DNA from: Tenebrio molitor
Lineage: Eukaryota > Arthropoda > Insecta > Coleoptera > Tenebrionidae
Assembly: GCF_963966145.1 (NCBI RefSeq)
Contig: NC_091052.1
Location: 3,596,001-3,660,000, forward strand
DNA: 64,000 nt
Direction: 5' to 3'
Each line of letters begins with the position of its first letter. Position 1 is the stretch's first letter. The position numbers and the translations under genes are program-made. Under the pieces are notes generated by a model, which ran no database searches, was not told the origin of the DNA, and saw only the letters and a program-made list of their open reading frames with translations. Below, one piece after another: positions 37,282 through 50,362 of the stretch.

Positions 37282-37591
37282 TTTTGAGCAAAATCTTACG
37301 TAAAATCTATCACATTCAAAATTGGCGGGACGTTCATCGTAGGGGAATTTAGCGTTGTCACTAAAGTGGTAAGCTGTTTTTTATCTATTCTACAAGTGAA
37401 ATGGATTTGTGAGCTTCGTTTGTTGGTTCTTTTATATTGTTCAGTTCTCGTGGCGGTCAAGTGAAGTCGTTTACTCGATCTTTAGTGTTTAAGATTGTTC
37501 GTAAATACTTATATATGTAATAATGTGGCAGTGATAGTTGTGCGGATGGTAAAATTGCAGCAGTGAGGAGTGTACAGGATTCGATACATCG
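37282..37591. promoter_or_regulatory. Shared divergent promoter region of FAHD1 and slimb
   Basis: Only 310 bp separate the FAHD1 ATG (37281, minus) from the slimb ATG (37592, plus), so both 5' untranslated regions and core promoters must fit here. No TATA box is obvious for either gene. I can point to no specific factor site. Confidence 0.55.
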
Positions 37592-40500
37592 ATGATGATG
37601 GAAACAGATAAAATTGACGATTCGAACAGTAATTCTCAAGTAAGTTGTCACCACAGAGGCATAATTTGACACAGTGACCGGCAGAAATCGTCAAAAAGCA
37701 AAAACTGCATTACGTGGTCATCCGCACCGCAATAAATTTGTCTGGTGTCCTGTCAAAAATGTCATTATTCTCAAGCGGATGACACAAATTTCTCTTCGAG
37801 ACTAAGCTGTGTTTTTCCGAATTTAATTTGTTGGCGACTGCATCTGAGTGTGTTTTTATTCTTAGCGGGGCCCGTTATTTGTACTTGATCGTGTTCGAAC
37901 GCGACATGACAAGCCGCTAAACGAAACGAGAAATTGTTCTTTGTCGATGTCGAGATGGGGGTACTTGACCTTTCGTCACTGACTCATAATGGCACTAATA
38001 TTGCCCTACAAACAATGAGTTTTACCGTAAACGACATAAGAACAGGACCGGATTTGGGAAGCGGCGCAATTAGAACCCCAGTGTCGAACAGGTGGCGCAA
38101 TAATTTAGACTCGAAAGAAAGTTTTCGTTGTTCCTTTTGTGTATTTGCTAAAAGTAAAATCTGGAATTAACGAGTACATCATCGAATAATGACGACTTTC
38201 TCTTCGGTGTTGGTAACCGTACAGCTTATAAACTGAATCAATTGACTCGTGAGGAATGTTTTGTGCAGTGATAACTCAGGATAATTCTTAAAGGTAATAG
38301 TACTTATTGTAGGACGTGCACTTGTTTCTCTAATAAGTCGTTAAAACACCTTTCTTATCAAGGAAATGACGAAGCGAGGACAGCAACTTATTTTTAATCG
38401 TTAACCGCCATAATATTGAATGATAAGAATTTTTGACACGAAGGAACGACGCATTAAAATTAGATTTAATAACACGTAGCCCCCGTAGTAATGACACACC
38501 ATCGTATACTTAGTATTTGAGATCCAAATTGAACTTGGCTTTGAGTTGATTATTTTGTTGCTTTTGCTGAAAATGTTGGCATAATTTAAGCAAGTTTCAT
38601 TCTATAGTCAAAATCCGTGTATCTTTCGTGGAAATTCAATTAGCGTCGTTAAGAAATCCTACGATGTTGTTTTTCGCGTGATGTGTTCCCAAACCCGTGG
38701 TAAACTGTTATTTTGTCAACATAAGTGGCACTGCTGTTTTGTAGATTTTAGATATTAGAAAGCACCTAGTATTATTAATTTTGTCATGCAACAGGAGATA
38801 CATATTTATCTTCGAGTAATAATGTCATTAGAAGTTCTAGAAAAACCCAATAAAAATATCAATTTATAAAGCTATAAGCTCCGTAGCATTATAAAATCAT
38901 TAATTTGATTTTTGAATCATGATTGTCCAGTACAAAATTCGTGGTACGCCTGAAATAAAACTGAAGTAAAACCTGAAGAAATTAATGAAAGGAAACAGGA
39001 AGTGTGGAACGGGGTATTAAAAACCACCCACTTGCTCTTTTTTTGTGAGCAATTTGAAGAACTTTGAAAACTTATAAATGGACATAATATAAATTGAAAA
39101 CATTTAAATGCAAATGCCGCCGCAACCTCGAAAGAGCTTCCTTCTCATTGATTGCAGTTTGTTTCAAGTAAGACTTAAGGAGGCTCTTCTGAAAAGAAAG
39201 AAGGATTGCTTTGGTACGCCCTAAATTTAGACAGTTAAATTTTGTAACTTGGCTGTGGAGTCTACGTAGGAAAGGAATAGACTCGCCCCGAAGAAGTGAA
39301 GTTTATATTTTATCGACGTAACTCGTTTTAAGAAAATTGGCTCGTACCGTATCGTTAATAGTACACTAATTATTGATAATATTTGAATTCACAATCGAAC
39401 GGATTTTAATGAAGTGAAATCGATTTGAGATGTGTTTGTCGATCATTTTGGTTTATAATTGTATCGATCCAGTACTCGGCAAATAAAGGTAAGAACCGTG
39501 CACGAATAATTGAAAAGTAATTGTGCATCCGTCACGAGCGAATATTAAGTTTCTTCGGTTCTACTCTTGTTGCGAATAATGTAAGAGAAGACACTCGTCA
39601 GCAATTCGACCTTTCACGGATTCGTTACAAATGCGAAATGACTGGTTACGTACAGTATCGTGCCGCATAATCTGCCAACATTGATGATGTTTCCGAAATG
39701 ATCAATTTTGCCGGTTCATTGCTGCCCTCAAGGTTTTCGTGCGCATTACCAATTAATGGTAACAACAAATAAGGTGCGAACGCTGTGCACCGTTTAGGAC
39801 CTCCTTGGATAGCGAATCGGTCCTTGATTTGTCTCTCTCTCGGTAGAATGCGGACATTTATTCGTTTCCTTCGTTTGACTCACCATAGCAACATTTTAAT
39901 GTTATAATTGGCGAACGATAAACAGCTTTTTCCGACATCTTGACGTTTGAACTCTGGGACCCAATTTACATCCCACTGTTGGATGGATCTCGGAATTTAA
40001 TTAAAAACGTCCGATTTATTTTTTATTTGCGCGTTGAACTTGCTCGGTTATGATTTATTTTTAATTAAACCTGAACCTTTTTGTTCTCTTTTTTGTTGTC
40101 GAATTGCGAACGGTTTAATCGAAAATTAATTGATTTTAAATCGAGGCTTACAGTTACGAGAAATTGCAGGAAGCGTACTTGTTTTATGGTGACACACTGG
40201 TGGGCGGAATTGTTATTTGCGCGTTAATATTGTCGTTATTTTAATTTCTCGCGAATTAGACATGTAATTGGATGCTGAGTGCCTTGATGGAAAATTAAAT
40301 TCTTTTGGAATATCGTCTGATCGGTCGTTCTTGATCTGCATTGCTACCAAAGCAATTCTGTCGCGTTTCCTTATAATGATCGGTAATTCTACACCGCACA
40401 CTTTTTAATTACCTAACAACTATAATAGTTTCATTACTATGTCTTCATATTTGCAATGCGCGTGGTAATAAACTTTGAAATTACGTATTGTTTGTTAATT

Positions 40501-43500
40501 GGCATGGGGCAATAACTTTTCAGTGTATTGGGTGCATAGACTTGTCATTGAGACATGGTAAAATAATGAGGTATTTCACAGATTGTTGCCCAATTTGAAG
40601 AAACTGAATTTGCAGGAGTAATAATTTTCGGTTATCTTGATTTGTAAATTTGTTTTTGTGGCGTAATTGAGCACAAAAAATCATTAGGGTCTAATTAATT
40701 TTTAAATCTGACTTTTTACGACCACATAATCAGTGTCGTTCGACGGAAAGAAAGTTGATGGAAGATGTTGAAATCTGAATCAAAAGTGGAAACGTGGAAC
40801 TACATGCATAGACGTACTTTTTTTGGTAGTAACAATACAGTTTGCGTCATTCAAAATTAAAAATATGGTAGCATTACCAGATAAAAAACCTTTTTTTGTT
40901 AAATCAAGTACTGCGTAAACATTAGCGAAATCCCAAGGTGCGATAAGGGAATACTTCATTTGTAAAGCATCGTGACGAAGATATTTTTTAACAAAAAAGC
41001 TTGTCCATCCTATTGCACCAGAGTGAATTATGGTTTCGTTCTGTCATGATTTGAATTAAGAATGCCACGGAGAAACCACAATCGACTTCTCATTTTCAAA
41101 AAAGGCTGTCGCTACCTAGTAGTTAACTAATTAAGTCGTAACTAATCGATTTTAGCATAAATAATCCTTGAATGAAGAATGAAGAAAAATATTCCACTTC
41201 ATGACAGACCAATTAATTCCGGTGATGGTTAGCCAACTGTAAAGCAATTATTGTTTCTGGCTGTCACAGAATTCAATTAAGAAACAAGAATTCGGTGAAA
41301 TCTTCTTCTGTAAATATCTGACAGAGGTTGTCCGGACTGTTGAACGCACATCAGAAATCAGTGAAATTTAAGCTATTGTTAGGTAACTTAAAAAAACACG
41401 GTCTCAGTTGCTGAATTTCAGCCGTCATTTTGTTTAATTCGATCAGTTAAAAACAAAACTGTTGCATCCGTGACTAAAGTCCGAATCCAGCATTAACTTT
41501 GTCGGTTTCAATGGTCGGCCAATCATTGAAGCCGTAAAATTTTTATCGGCATTAGATCTCGAATAGGTAGTTGAAAAAAAAAATCTACTTCATGGAACCG
41601 TCCTCGCTTGAAACTCGTCGGGTCTCCTAGCAGTCATTCTAGTTCAAGTGTACCGTGTATGTTAATTTCGTCCTGGATGTCGACCGTATTTTATTTATGA
41701 GATTATTCTTTCGATCGGAAGAAAAAATGAGAGCCACCAGTTGGACATTTTTCTACGGACGTTATTACAACTAAACAGGCAGAGATCCATATCAGAAGTA
41801 AATTGACGCTTTGTGTGTGCGCAAGGCGTTCAACTTTCTACAATTTACATCTAATTATTGTATTTATGATTTCTCGTAACTTTTTATTTCTATCGCTGCT
41901 TATATTTTTATGATGCCTAGGGGTCGGCGTCATTAAGTTCAAAAACATCATATTAATAGCTATAATTGTTCGGAATTGAATCCGTTTTTTGCCCAAGATA
42001 ACGTAACGTAACGTGCGTGTTTTTTATATACATTTACGCGAGCGAGTTGTCATCGCGGTATAAAAAATTTCTTTTAAATCTGGAAATAGTGGCACAACTC
42101 GAGTTTTGAGATTTTTTTCGCAATAAGTGTGTAGATACACAAAAATCTTATAAAATTGTATTTTGTTGCAGTTTCCAATGACCATATTATCACCGTACGA
42201 CACGGCCAGAAAAAAAGAACCATCGGCTACTTTCAACGCGGAGAGAGAATCATGTCTGAAATGCTTCGAAAAATGGAGCGAAACCGACCAAGTCGAATTC
42301 GTAGAGAATTTATTAGCTAGGATGTGTCATTATCAGCACGGACACATAAATTCATATTTGAAACCCATATTACAGCGAGACTTCATCTCTCTTCTGCCAA
42401 GTGAGTATACTGTTGAAAGAAGCGAAAGTAGAATGAAGTCATTACCACTTGAACGGGCATCCGATCTTGACCAAACGTGCAATTTCATGCGATTTCATAC
42501 TTTCTAGTTTTAATTTGGTCCAATTAAAAACTGAACATCGTAGAAAACAAGAGTAAAACATTTGAGTGCATTTTCAGAGCAAGGATTGGATCATGTGGCC
42601 GAAAACATATTGTCATATTTGGAGGCCGACAGTTTACGGAACGCCGAATTGGTGTGCAAAGAGTGGTTCAGAGTGATATCAGAGGGAATGCTTTGGAAGA
42701 AACTCATAGAGAGGAAAGTGAGAACGGATTCGCTGTGGAGAGGATTAGCGGAGAGAAGACAATGGTAGCGGAGTTTACTGTCGTTGTTTGTTTTGTACTT
42801 ATTTGGAAAAATTGCAGGATTCAACACTTATTCAAGCCAAGACCGGGTGAAAACCATCGACCTCATTCGTTTTATCGAGCGCTTTTTCCCAAGATAATCC
42901 GAGACATCGAGAGCATAGAGAGCAACTGGCGACATGGCAGGCACATCCTGCAGCGAATCAACTGTCGATCCGAAAACAGCAAAGGAGTATATTGTTTGCA
43001 ATACGACGATCAAAAGATCGTTTCCGGTCTCAGAGACAATACTATAAAAATATGGGACAGGAGTACATTGCAGTGCACTAAAGTTCTAATTGGACATACG
43101 GGATCGGTTCTGTGTTTGCAGTACGATGATAAAGTTATAATCAGTGGCTCTAGTGATTCTACTGTGCGCGTCTGGAACGTTAACACGGGAGACATGGTCA
43201 ACACTCTCATCCATCATTGTGAAGCCGTCCTTCATCTTAGATTCAATAACGGAATGATGGTCACTTGTTCAAAAGTAAGTTCAAAATAAGCACTTCCGGA
43301 CTGCACATTCTGGCCCAGTTGAAGGAGCAAAAACAGTTGTCTGTGAGAAAATCGGTTCACTAAACAAGTAAAGTAACCGTTAGACTGCTTTCTTTCGTGG
43401 TTGCGAGAGACGAATTTTTGATCGTTAACAGTCACGTGTTGACTCACTGCCGTATGCACGGATTAGGAATCATGAATTCTCAGTATTGTCAGATTTCAAC

Positions 43501-46500
43501 AAACCGTACCGTCTAGATTAATAAGAGACGATTACGTCTTGCATTCATCGTTACCGCATTTCCATGAATTGAAAATAAATCTTTTACATCTAAACTGTGT
43601 GGCAAAAAAAAATTCCTGGAAATTTCTCATGCAAATATCAAAACAATGGAAGAAATATTTTTGAGTTTGTGGTCACCGATGCACCATCAGTTTTACACGG
43701 TGAAATAAGGTGTTAATTTACACAGGAAAAAGACATTTCACCTTGTATAACAGGTTTTTTTTTTATTAAGCGTGATAGATTTTCTGTGACAAATATTTCG
43801 GTTTTCATTGATTTTTTTCAACTAAACATTTTCAGGTCGATCATATACGTTACTGTATACAGTTGAGAATTTTTTTATATCATTGATTTTATGGTGTTGA
43901 TTGTAGATAGTCCACATACCTAAATTTTGTTTGTGTTTAAATACATACAATATCTTTATTGTTGAGTGAGCCAAAAATTTTGTACGTCATGCGGAATTTT
44001 TATTAAAAATACGTTGTACGTATTTAATAAACAAATCTAATTTTAAATCCATTTTTTTTTTGTAAAAATGATAGCACAATACATGAATCTTTTTTGTATC
44101 TAACCAACCACACACTTCTTCAAGATTATCTTAATATTCAAGGTTTTCGATTTTAGGAGACATTCTTTTCTAATAAAGCTTCCACACATTTGTGGAAAAA
44201 CACACTTCACGTCATTAAAGTAACGCTTAAGGTATAAGATTATATGGCCCTTTAAAAGTATTTGACCGGAGATAAACGTCCCTTTTGTCGCAATTGCAGT
44301 AGGCGGTCAGCCCAACCATAAATCATGCTTCAAGCAATTCTCTGTTGTGAATTCCAGAGCCGGCCTCAAAACAAATGCGTACCGATGAAATTATATTTAT
44401 TTATTAAATATTACAATACTATTGCAAATCATCTTTACTGTTTTCAAGACACAAAGTACTAAAGGGAATTTCGTTACAATCGCAAAATTTACAATAAACA
44501 TCAAAAACATGTTCTATCACAAATTTTTAATCCCTGCCCAGAACCAAGGAAAAGGGATGCAGCTGCACGAGCCGAGACAACCATCTCAACGCCAATATTG
44601 GTTTCCATTATTGGGATAATTTTAGTGCTGCCATATAATCTTATACCTTAAGCGTTACTTTACGTGAAGTGTGTTTTTTCACATTACATAATTGTTATTC
44701 TGCCGAAAAGGAAAGTGCTTGTTATTATTTTAATATTTGTACGGATTTCATTTTAAAGTTTTTGCAATAGTCATAAAAACAGAATAAGAAATTACAATTA
44801 TTTTCCTATTAGAGCATCACATTGGAAAGTCATTTAAAAAATACTTTCACTTTTTGAATTTTCAAATACATATGTACGTAATTTTATACTCTTGTTTAAA
44901 AAAAATACTCTCTCTACTCACATCACTAATGAATGATGTTGTACCCTTTTGCTCTATTTAAAAGTTGAATTATAGTGCTTGTATCTTCGTAAGGAATTCT
45001 GACTTAAGTCATAAATAAACCGAACAAAGACCCTACCCTACTTAAAGAAATTTATTGTGATATTGTACCTGTCAATCACTAGGCGGTCTTGGAGAAAAAA
45101 AATTACTCAAAATATTTGTTGGAGACCGTCTAGTGATTGACAGGCACAATATGACAATAACACAATAAGTTTCTTTAAGTAGAGTCTTTGTTCGGTTTAT
45201 TTAGGGCTTAAGTCGGAATTCCTTACGAAGATACAAGGACTATAACAGTGGGACTCCCAGTTACATAGTGCATTTGTTTTTAATTTTTCCGATGTTTTTA
45301 ATTACGTTGAGTCTATGTATGTGACTCAGTTAAAATATTTTCCCTAAATATTGTTCGCAAATTTTTTTACTTTTAAAATCGGGGATTGTGTAGACAGTAG
45401 ACAAATATTTTGCTGTGATAGTGGCGCCGGGTAGACATTGTAGTTTTCTAGTCCGTTCTGTCAACAACACTATGTGGCTCATAATTGATCTTTTGCATAA
45501 TTTAACTATATTTCTGGGATCTTTTGTGATTTTATTACGGCAACAAAGGCGACCAGCAGACATTTAGACTTTATTGTCTTAAATATTGCGTTTGTTTTTT
45601 CAGGATCGGTCGATAGCTGTCTGGGACATGACGTCACAGTCGGAGATCGCCCTGCGAAGAGTACTGGTAGGGCACAGGGCTGCTGTTAATGTCGTCGATT
45701 TCGACGAGAAATACATAGTTTCAGCGTCAGGTGATCGAACAATAAAAGTGTGGAACACCTCCACGTGTGAATTTATGCGAACATTGAACGGACATAAACG
45801 AGGCATAGCTTGTTTGCAATACCGAGACAGACTCGTTGTTAGTGGAAGTTCTGACAATACCATTAGGTAAGCGCGCGCGTTTATTTGTAAATACGGAAAC
45901 CGCAAGATCCTTTTCCAGATTGTGGGATATCGAATGCGGTTCTTGCCTGCGCATCCTGGAGGGACACGAAGAATTGGTGCGTTGCATTCGTTTCGATTCG
46001 AAGCGGATCGTCAGCGGAGCTTACGACGGAAAAATCAAAGTGTGGGATCTCGTCGCGGCGCTGGATCCCAGAGCGCCGGCCAGTGCTTTGTGTCTTCGAA
46101 CATTGGTAGTAAGTTAAATAGTTCAGTCATTAAATTCATTTAATATCATAACGCAGCGTTTAAAATTCATTGTGGCCATTCTAACAAAATTAACGGGCGG
46201 ATGTCTGAAAGGATCTGATTTCGATTAACCGTGTCTCTAACCAAAATTCGGTTGCAGGTAATAACAAACAGTTGTTGGTGTGTAACGAACCATTCACACA
46301 CATTCAATACACTCCATTAATGTTCTCTTTTTCATGTCGTTAACTTTATGGGTTATATTTGGCGATAAATCATAAATTTGGATGATAATATTTTGATTTT
46401 TTGACTGATTATTGAGTACTGGGGACACGACGTACTCGTTTTAAATTCGAACTGATTTGCAGGAGCACACCGGCAGGGTGTTTAGGTTGCAATTTGACGA

Positions 46501-46682
46501 ATTTCAAATAGTGAGCAGTTCACATGACGACACAATCCTCATTTGGAACTTCCTCAATTCGATTACGGATCGTTCTATTACAGACCGAAACGCACAGTCA
46601 CCTTGTCCGTCTCGTAAGTTTTTTTTTTTTCCAAAAAGTTTCGTGTTGGTAATTTTGTTTTTTTGTTTCAGCGTTCGAATAA
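37592..46682 (+). CDS. slmb: Slimb / beta-TrCP, F-box and WD40 substrate receptor of SCF ubiquitin ligase, 511 aa, 8 exons
   Basis: Recruits phosphorylated DSG-type degron substrates (Armadillo/beta-catenin, Cubitus interruptus, Period, Cactus) to the SCF E3. Exons 37592-37639, 42172-42400, 42578-42764, 42818-43274, 45604-45866, 45919-46108, 46463-46613 and 46672-46682 sum to 512 codons with stop; Drosophila Slimb is close to this length. It has an N-terminal dimerisation segment (about 45-85, CLKCFEKWSETDQVEFVENL), an F-box (about 96-137, GLDHVAENILSYL ... LVCKEWFRV ... LWKKLI) and seven WD40 blades, nearly identical to animal beta-TrCP (GLRDNTIKIWD, GSSDSTVRVWNV, SASGDRTIKVWN, GSSDNTIRLWD, GAYDGKIKVWDL, SSSHDDTILIWNF). 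The last coding exon is 11 bp, giving a C-terminus ending PFE. Intron 1 is 4.5 kb; intron 4 is 2.3 kb and carries two inverted-repeat elements. The 3-codon tail exon is the least certain part. Confidence 0.96.
37640..42171 (+). other. Large first intron of slimb
   Basis: A 4.5-kb intron between the 16-codon first exon and the exon beginning FPMTILSPYD. No other exon is supportable; a 78-codon frame at 37934-38170 has no recognisable features. Large first introns of such genes often hold enhancers or alternative promoters, but no site can be named. Confidence 0.5.
44191..44683. mobile_element. Inverted-repeat DNA element (~493 bp) in slimb intron 4
   Basis: Arms of about 55 bp: 44191-44248 (from TGTGGAAAAACACACTTCAC to TATATGGC) and 44630-44683 (its inverse, with a few mismatches and a 4-bp gap near atga). 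The interior, about 380 bp, has no transposase-like frame. It looks like a non-autonomous DNA transposon. It sits between coding exons 4 and 5 in untranslated intronic DNA, so it does not break the gene. Confidence 0.75.
44969..45245. mobile_element. Foldback element with ~120-bp inverted arms in slimb intron 4
   Basis: The left arm at about 44969-45089 and the right arm at about 45123-45245 are inverse copies with scattered differences, including a duplicated taacacaata segment in the right arm. A 33-bp spacer separates them. Shared blocks include cttgtatcttcgtaaggaat, aaccgaacaaaga and gtcaatcactag with their inverses. The arms make up nearly the whole element, as in foldback or palindromic MITEs. 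Confidence 0.8.
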
Positions 46683-48214
46683 GGTGTCCATAAGCCACTC
46701 CTTTATCAACTATGTTTAGAGAAAAGAGCAAATTTGGGGCAAGTGCTCGCGTCAATTTGTTGACGCATTAACTGACTAGGAATACGAAAATTTAGAAAAT
46801 TATTGGTAATGACTATTGTGTATAATGTTATATTTAAATTTGATATATTTATGTCTTAATTTATAATCTTGGAAGAACGTGTTTGACATAATTGCAGTTA
46901 GTTATTTTAAATGTGTTTTTGTCATTATGGAGCGTATTCGATTTCGCTGTTGTTTCCTAGACCGAATTAAAGGACGTTCATGTCGTAGGTGTAACACAGT
47001 CCCCTGTTGATCTGTTGTAAAATATTAAATGATTTAAACTACGAATTATGTGATAGTACGTCTTAAAATAACTAAAGATGGTTTTGTTTTAATACGTGTG
47101 TGCTATTATTCATAATTTTTGATTGCTGAAGCTTCATCAGAGATTATTTAAATTGTTGATGTTTAAATTTTGTTTTATTTCTGTTGTGGTGGAATTTACT
47201 TGATCGAACGGGAACCGATAAAAGATTTTTAGCTCTCTAATCTGCGAAACGTTGAAACATAAAATGTAACGTAAACACACTAAATTAAGTTCTTTTTTTT
47301 TTTCGCGAATAAATTGTAATTACGAATTGTAAAAGTATATTTTCTTGATTTTGTTGGACAAAAACTATTTAGCTTTCTAGTCTTGACCGTTGTTGCAGAA
47401 CTTTATTAGAGAGTGAGCTTAAATAAAGCAGTAACGAGATTTCTACAAGAATTTGAAAATAAAATTCGTTTATTTTGGGGTGCGCATTCTGAATGTAAGT
47501 GCTGAACAAATATTATTTTAAGTTTGTAGTTATAATTTTCATCATTCATAATCGAAAAAGTTGTGATCAGCTAATTTTAGGTTTTTTCATAAATGTTGTG
47601 GGAGAGTGATTGTTTTATTGTAACCAAAAACGAATTCAGACTGTTACTTTGATATAACAAGAATAAAATTTGCTTTGTGCATTGTATTAAGGCTGCAAGC
47701 GTCGATCGTAACTGGAGTTCCAAGAAGTGGCCACTGGCTGTCCTTGCTATTTATTTTAGACAATTCTGCCAAAATGTAGTACTTCTCATAGATTAGACTT
47801 ACAAGAATTACTTGTAATGGCTTTTGTGATAAATCTTACAGTAAAATTTGTATGCCTGTTTTGTACTATAACTGGAATGTACACTATTTCATGTTTTAAA
47901 TAAACCTACATTATTATCACTAAGAGGCACTAAATCATGATTTTATCGATATAGGTTATTGTAAATATAATGAATATGAATGTAGTGTTAAAATCATTGC
48001 ATTTATTATTTTTATTTAGAGTTATTTATATTTTATGCGTGTAAGTAATAGAATTGATAAACCACCTAATAGTTTTATTTAATGTTGGCCGCTTGTTGGA
48101 TTTACTCAAGGTAATTTTTTAAAGTACAAATTATTTCAAAAGTTATATTTAAAAAAACACTTACAAATACTTATATTAATTTTTTTTTTAACAGTCTTGA
48201 CGAGTCCACAATTT
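46683..48214. other. Convergent 3' region between slimb and NDC1
   Basis: No coding potential. Plus-strand AATAAA words at 47308-47313, 47422-47427, 47662-47667 and 47899-47904 are candidate slimb poly(A) signals, so its 3' untranslated region may be 0.6-1.2 kb with alternative ends. Minus-strand signals for NDC1 lie in the AT-rich stretch near 48000-48080. Confidence 0.55.
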
Positions 48215-49963
48215 TTAGTTACAATTTTTTAACATGATGTTGACATGCAGGTATTGCAAAACGTCTTTGCTGAGAGGAAAGTCCTTGAAATAATCGCCAA
48301 ATATTAAACACATATTAAACAGACTGTGTTTAACAGCCGCAGCGACGGCGTTTTTCATCTTGTAATTAAAGTCATCCAAAGCGGCAACTTTCTTAGACAA
48401 CGACGGCACTTTGTTCAATTTGTCCAAATTTTGTTTCAGTTGCACCAAAGTAGTGATGATAAGTGGTAAGTCTTTCTGAACGATGCCGTATTTATCTTCA
48501 GTAAGAGACGCAGCTGCCAATTCGGATATTCCCTGGCTCGCCCATATAATTAATTGTCCATTTCCCAAACACTTCTGGATATTCACTTGTGGTAGTTCTC
48601 CGAAAAGAAAATTAATTCCAAAGAAAATTTTCAAAAATGACGTCGTTTTGTCGATCGTGCCATTTATACTCCGTTTAAAATCCTCCACGGTATTTGTTGC
48701 GACATCATGTGAAACGTCTACCACATTTAAATAGTCGCTGTGACACGACATGTTTCTTAAATTCCTGTATTTCACGCTGGGAGACGTAGGAGATTGCAAC
48801 GTGATTGGTGCAAACGGTTTTATAATGTCATTTTGTTTCATTGCTTTGTCTTGGGGTAAGGTAGTTTCCGTGGATTTTTTCAAAAGATCTGTGTACTCTG
48901 TGAACAGCTTCACAACACTCTCGATTAGGTTGTTCCAGTTGTGAGGATGACCACCAGGTTGAGATAAAGTAAAAAATAATTGCTTACGCAACGGCGACCA
49001 TTGAGAAAGCATGAATAAATCAAGACATGCAAGATTTTGGACTATCGGTAAATTATTCATTACGATACCTTCTTGTAAAGTTAAAATGTATTCATTTTCT
49101 TTAACAATCGGAAATTGTACCGTCTCAGTCAGAAATAAATAAAAAAAGAATCTCATAAGATTCATGCTGAAGCAATATAATGTTGAAAACCACCAAGAAT
49201 ACATATAAATCAAAATACTACTCTCACGTGAAGCTCTGTCCAAGTTAACGATAAACATAAAACGATTTTCCAGCTGGGTCCCCCAAATATAGTAAAACAA
49301 AGCAAAATAAATTGTAGGCCAAATTGATAATGTCAAACTTTCTTTAAATAAAACTGAAATTTTGGATCTAAGCTGCAAAAATTTTCTTTGTTGTATAACA
49401 GGGAATACAAGTTGTTTTGTGGAAATGTAAACCTTTACAAAAAAGTAAAGACCTGTCCAAAAACCGCTCAAAATTAGGAAAAAAGTATCTTCAACTAAGC
49501 AACTGCGATTTAGTTTACATGTAGTAGTCAAACTGTGATTACTGCTATCAATGATGGAAAGAATTTGCCAAACAAAAGCCCCTCCAATTACCACATGAAG
49601 CAACAATAATGTGAAGTTGTGAAGTGAAAGTACTCGGAAAAATTGCTGAAAACGCGTTGACGAATAGGAAGTCATCAAAACGTAGTCTTTACCGCAAATT
49701 AAACATTGAGCAAATATTATAAAGGAAAATATGATGACAAAAATCCAGGTGCTTAAGTAGGTGAAGGTGTGAAATATCGAAGTCATCCATTCTATAGGAT
49801 GGAAAATGCTTATGTTGGCTAGAATAATGTAACATAAAAGGATAATTATCTGGGACACTACGCTACAAGCGACAGCACGCACCAATTTCTTCACTAGTAT
49901 GTCTTTGTAACTGAACGTTTGCACACTTGTTAGGTTAGGATTTATCGCCGGCGACTGCATCAT
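48215..49963 (-). CDS. Ndc1: Transmembrane nucleoporin NDC1, 582 aa, single coding exon
   Basis: Nuclear pore membrane-ring protein that anchors the pore complex in the nuclear envelope. One uninterrupted frame of 582 codons. The N-terminal half holds six hydrophobic segments (about residues 30-52, 66-90, 117-138, 159-181, 208-228 and 252-280), and the C-terminal half (from about 285) is soluble and mostly helical, with a PxxxLxxL-rich opening (NNLPIVQNLACLDLFMLSQW) of the type seen in NDC1. Length fits Drosophila Ndc1 (about 580 aa). The start ATG is the first of two tandem ATGs; a 53-bp 5' untranslated intron (49973-50025) with good splice signals lies just upstream. Identification is by topology, length and pattern, so it is slightly less certain than for the neighbours. 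Confidence 0.82.
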   Translation of the reverse strand: MMQSPAINPNLTSVQTFSYKDILVKKLVRAVACSVVSQIIILLCYIILANISIFHPIEWMTSIFHTFTYLSTWIFVIIFSFIIFAQCLICGKDYVLMTSYSSTRFQQFFRVLSLHNFTLLLLHVVIGGAFVWQILSIIDSSNHSLTTTCKLNRSCLVEDTFFLILSGFWTGLYFFVKVYISTKQLVFPVIQQRKFLQLRSKISVLFKESLTLSIWPTIYFALFYYIWGTQLENRFMFIVNLDRASRESSILIYMYSWWFSTLYCFSMNLMRFFFYLFLTETVQFPIVKENEYILTLQEGIVMNNLPIVQNLACLDLFMLSQWSPLRKQLFFTLSQPGGHPHNWNNLIESVVKLFTEYTDLLKKSTETTLPQDKAMKQNDIIKPFAPITLQSPTSPSVKYRNLRNMSCHSDYLNVVDVSHDVATNTVEDFKRSINGTIDKTTSFLKIFFGINFLFGELPQVNIQKCLGNGQLIIWASQGISELAAASLTEDKYGIVQKDLPLIITTLVQLKQNLDKLNKVPSLSKKVAALDDFNYKMKNAVAAAVKHSLFNMCLIFGDYFKDFPLSKDVLQYLHVNIMLKNCN

Positions 49964-49972
49964 TACAATATT

Positions 49973-50025
49973 CTAAAATTTCAAATATATTATTTAAAAG
50001 TAAAAAAATATTTTGCAAGACTTAC
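49973..50025 (-). other. Probable 5' UTR intron of NDC1
   Basis: On the minus strand CTG|GTAAGTCTTG opens and AAATTTTAG|AATATTG closes a 53-bp AT-rich intron, ending about nine bases before the NDC1 start codon. The size matches other introns in this window. Confidence 0.5.
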
Positions 50026-50362
50026 CAGTTTTTAATGCCTTGCAACAAAAAAAAAAGAAAAAACAGAACTACAAATACGAAAAACCGGTGCCAGTTTAAA
50101 TTTTAACCTGACACTTTTCTTTTACATCTGATGAAACATAATTGCCAACGTAACGGTTCGTCAATTTCCTAGATGTCAACTTGAAATTTTCAAAAATTGC
50201 AGCCTTACAAACTTAATCAATTAAATATTTAGTACAATTAAACGAACAAATAAATATCAAACGAATACGTAAAAGGGAAATACTAATTTGCAGAACTGAG
50301 TTTTCATTACTAATTACTAATAACATCAACACGTGTTCTTCTGGAGAATTCCTAAAATAATT

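Noticed and set aside
37934..38170. 78-codon frame in slimb intron 1
   Set aside because: No splice context, no homology that I recognise and no similar frame nearby; compatible with chance.
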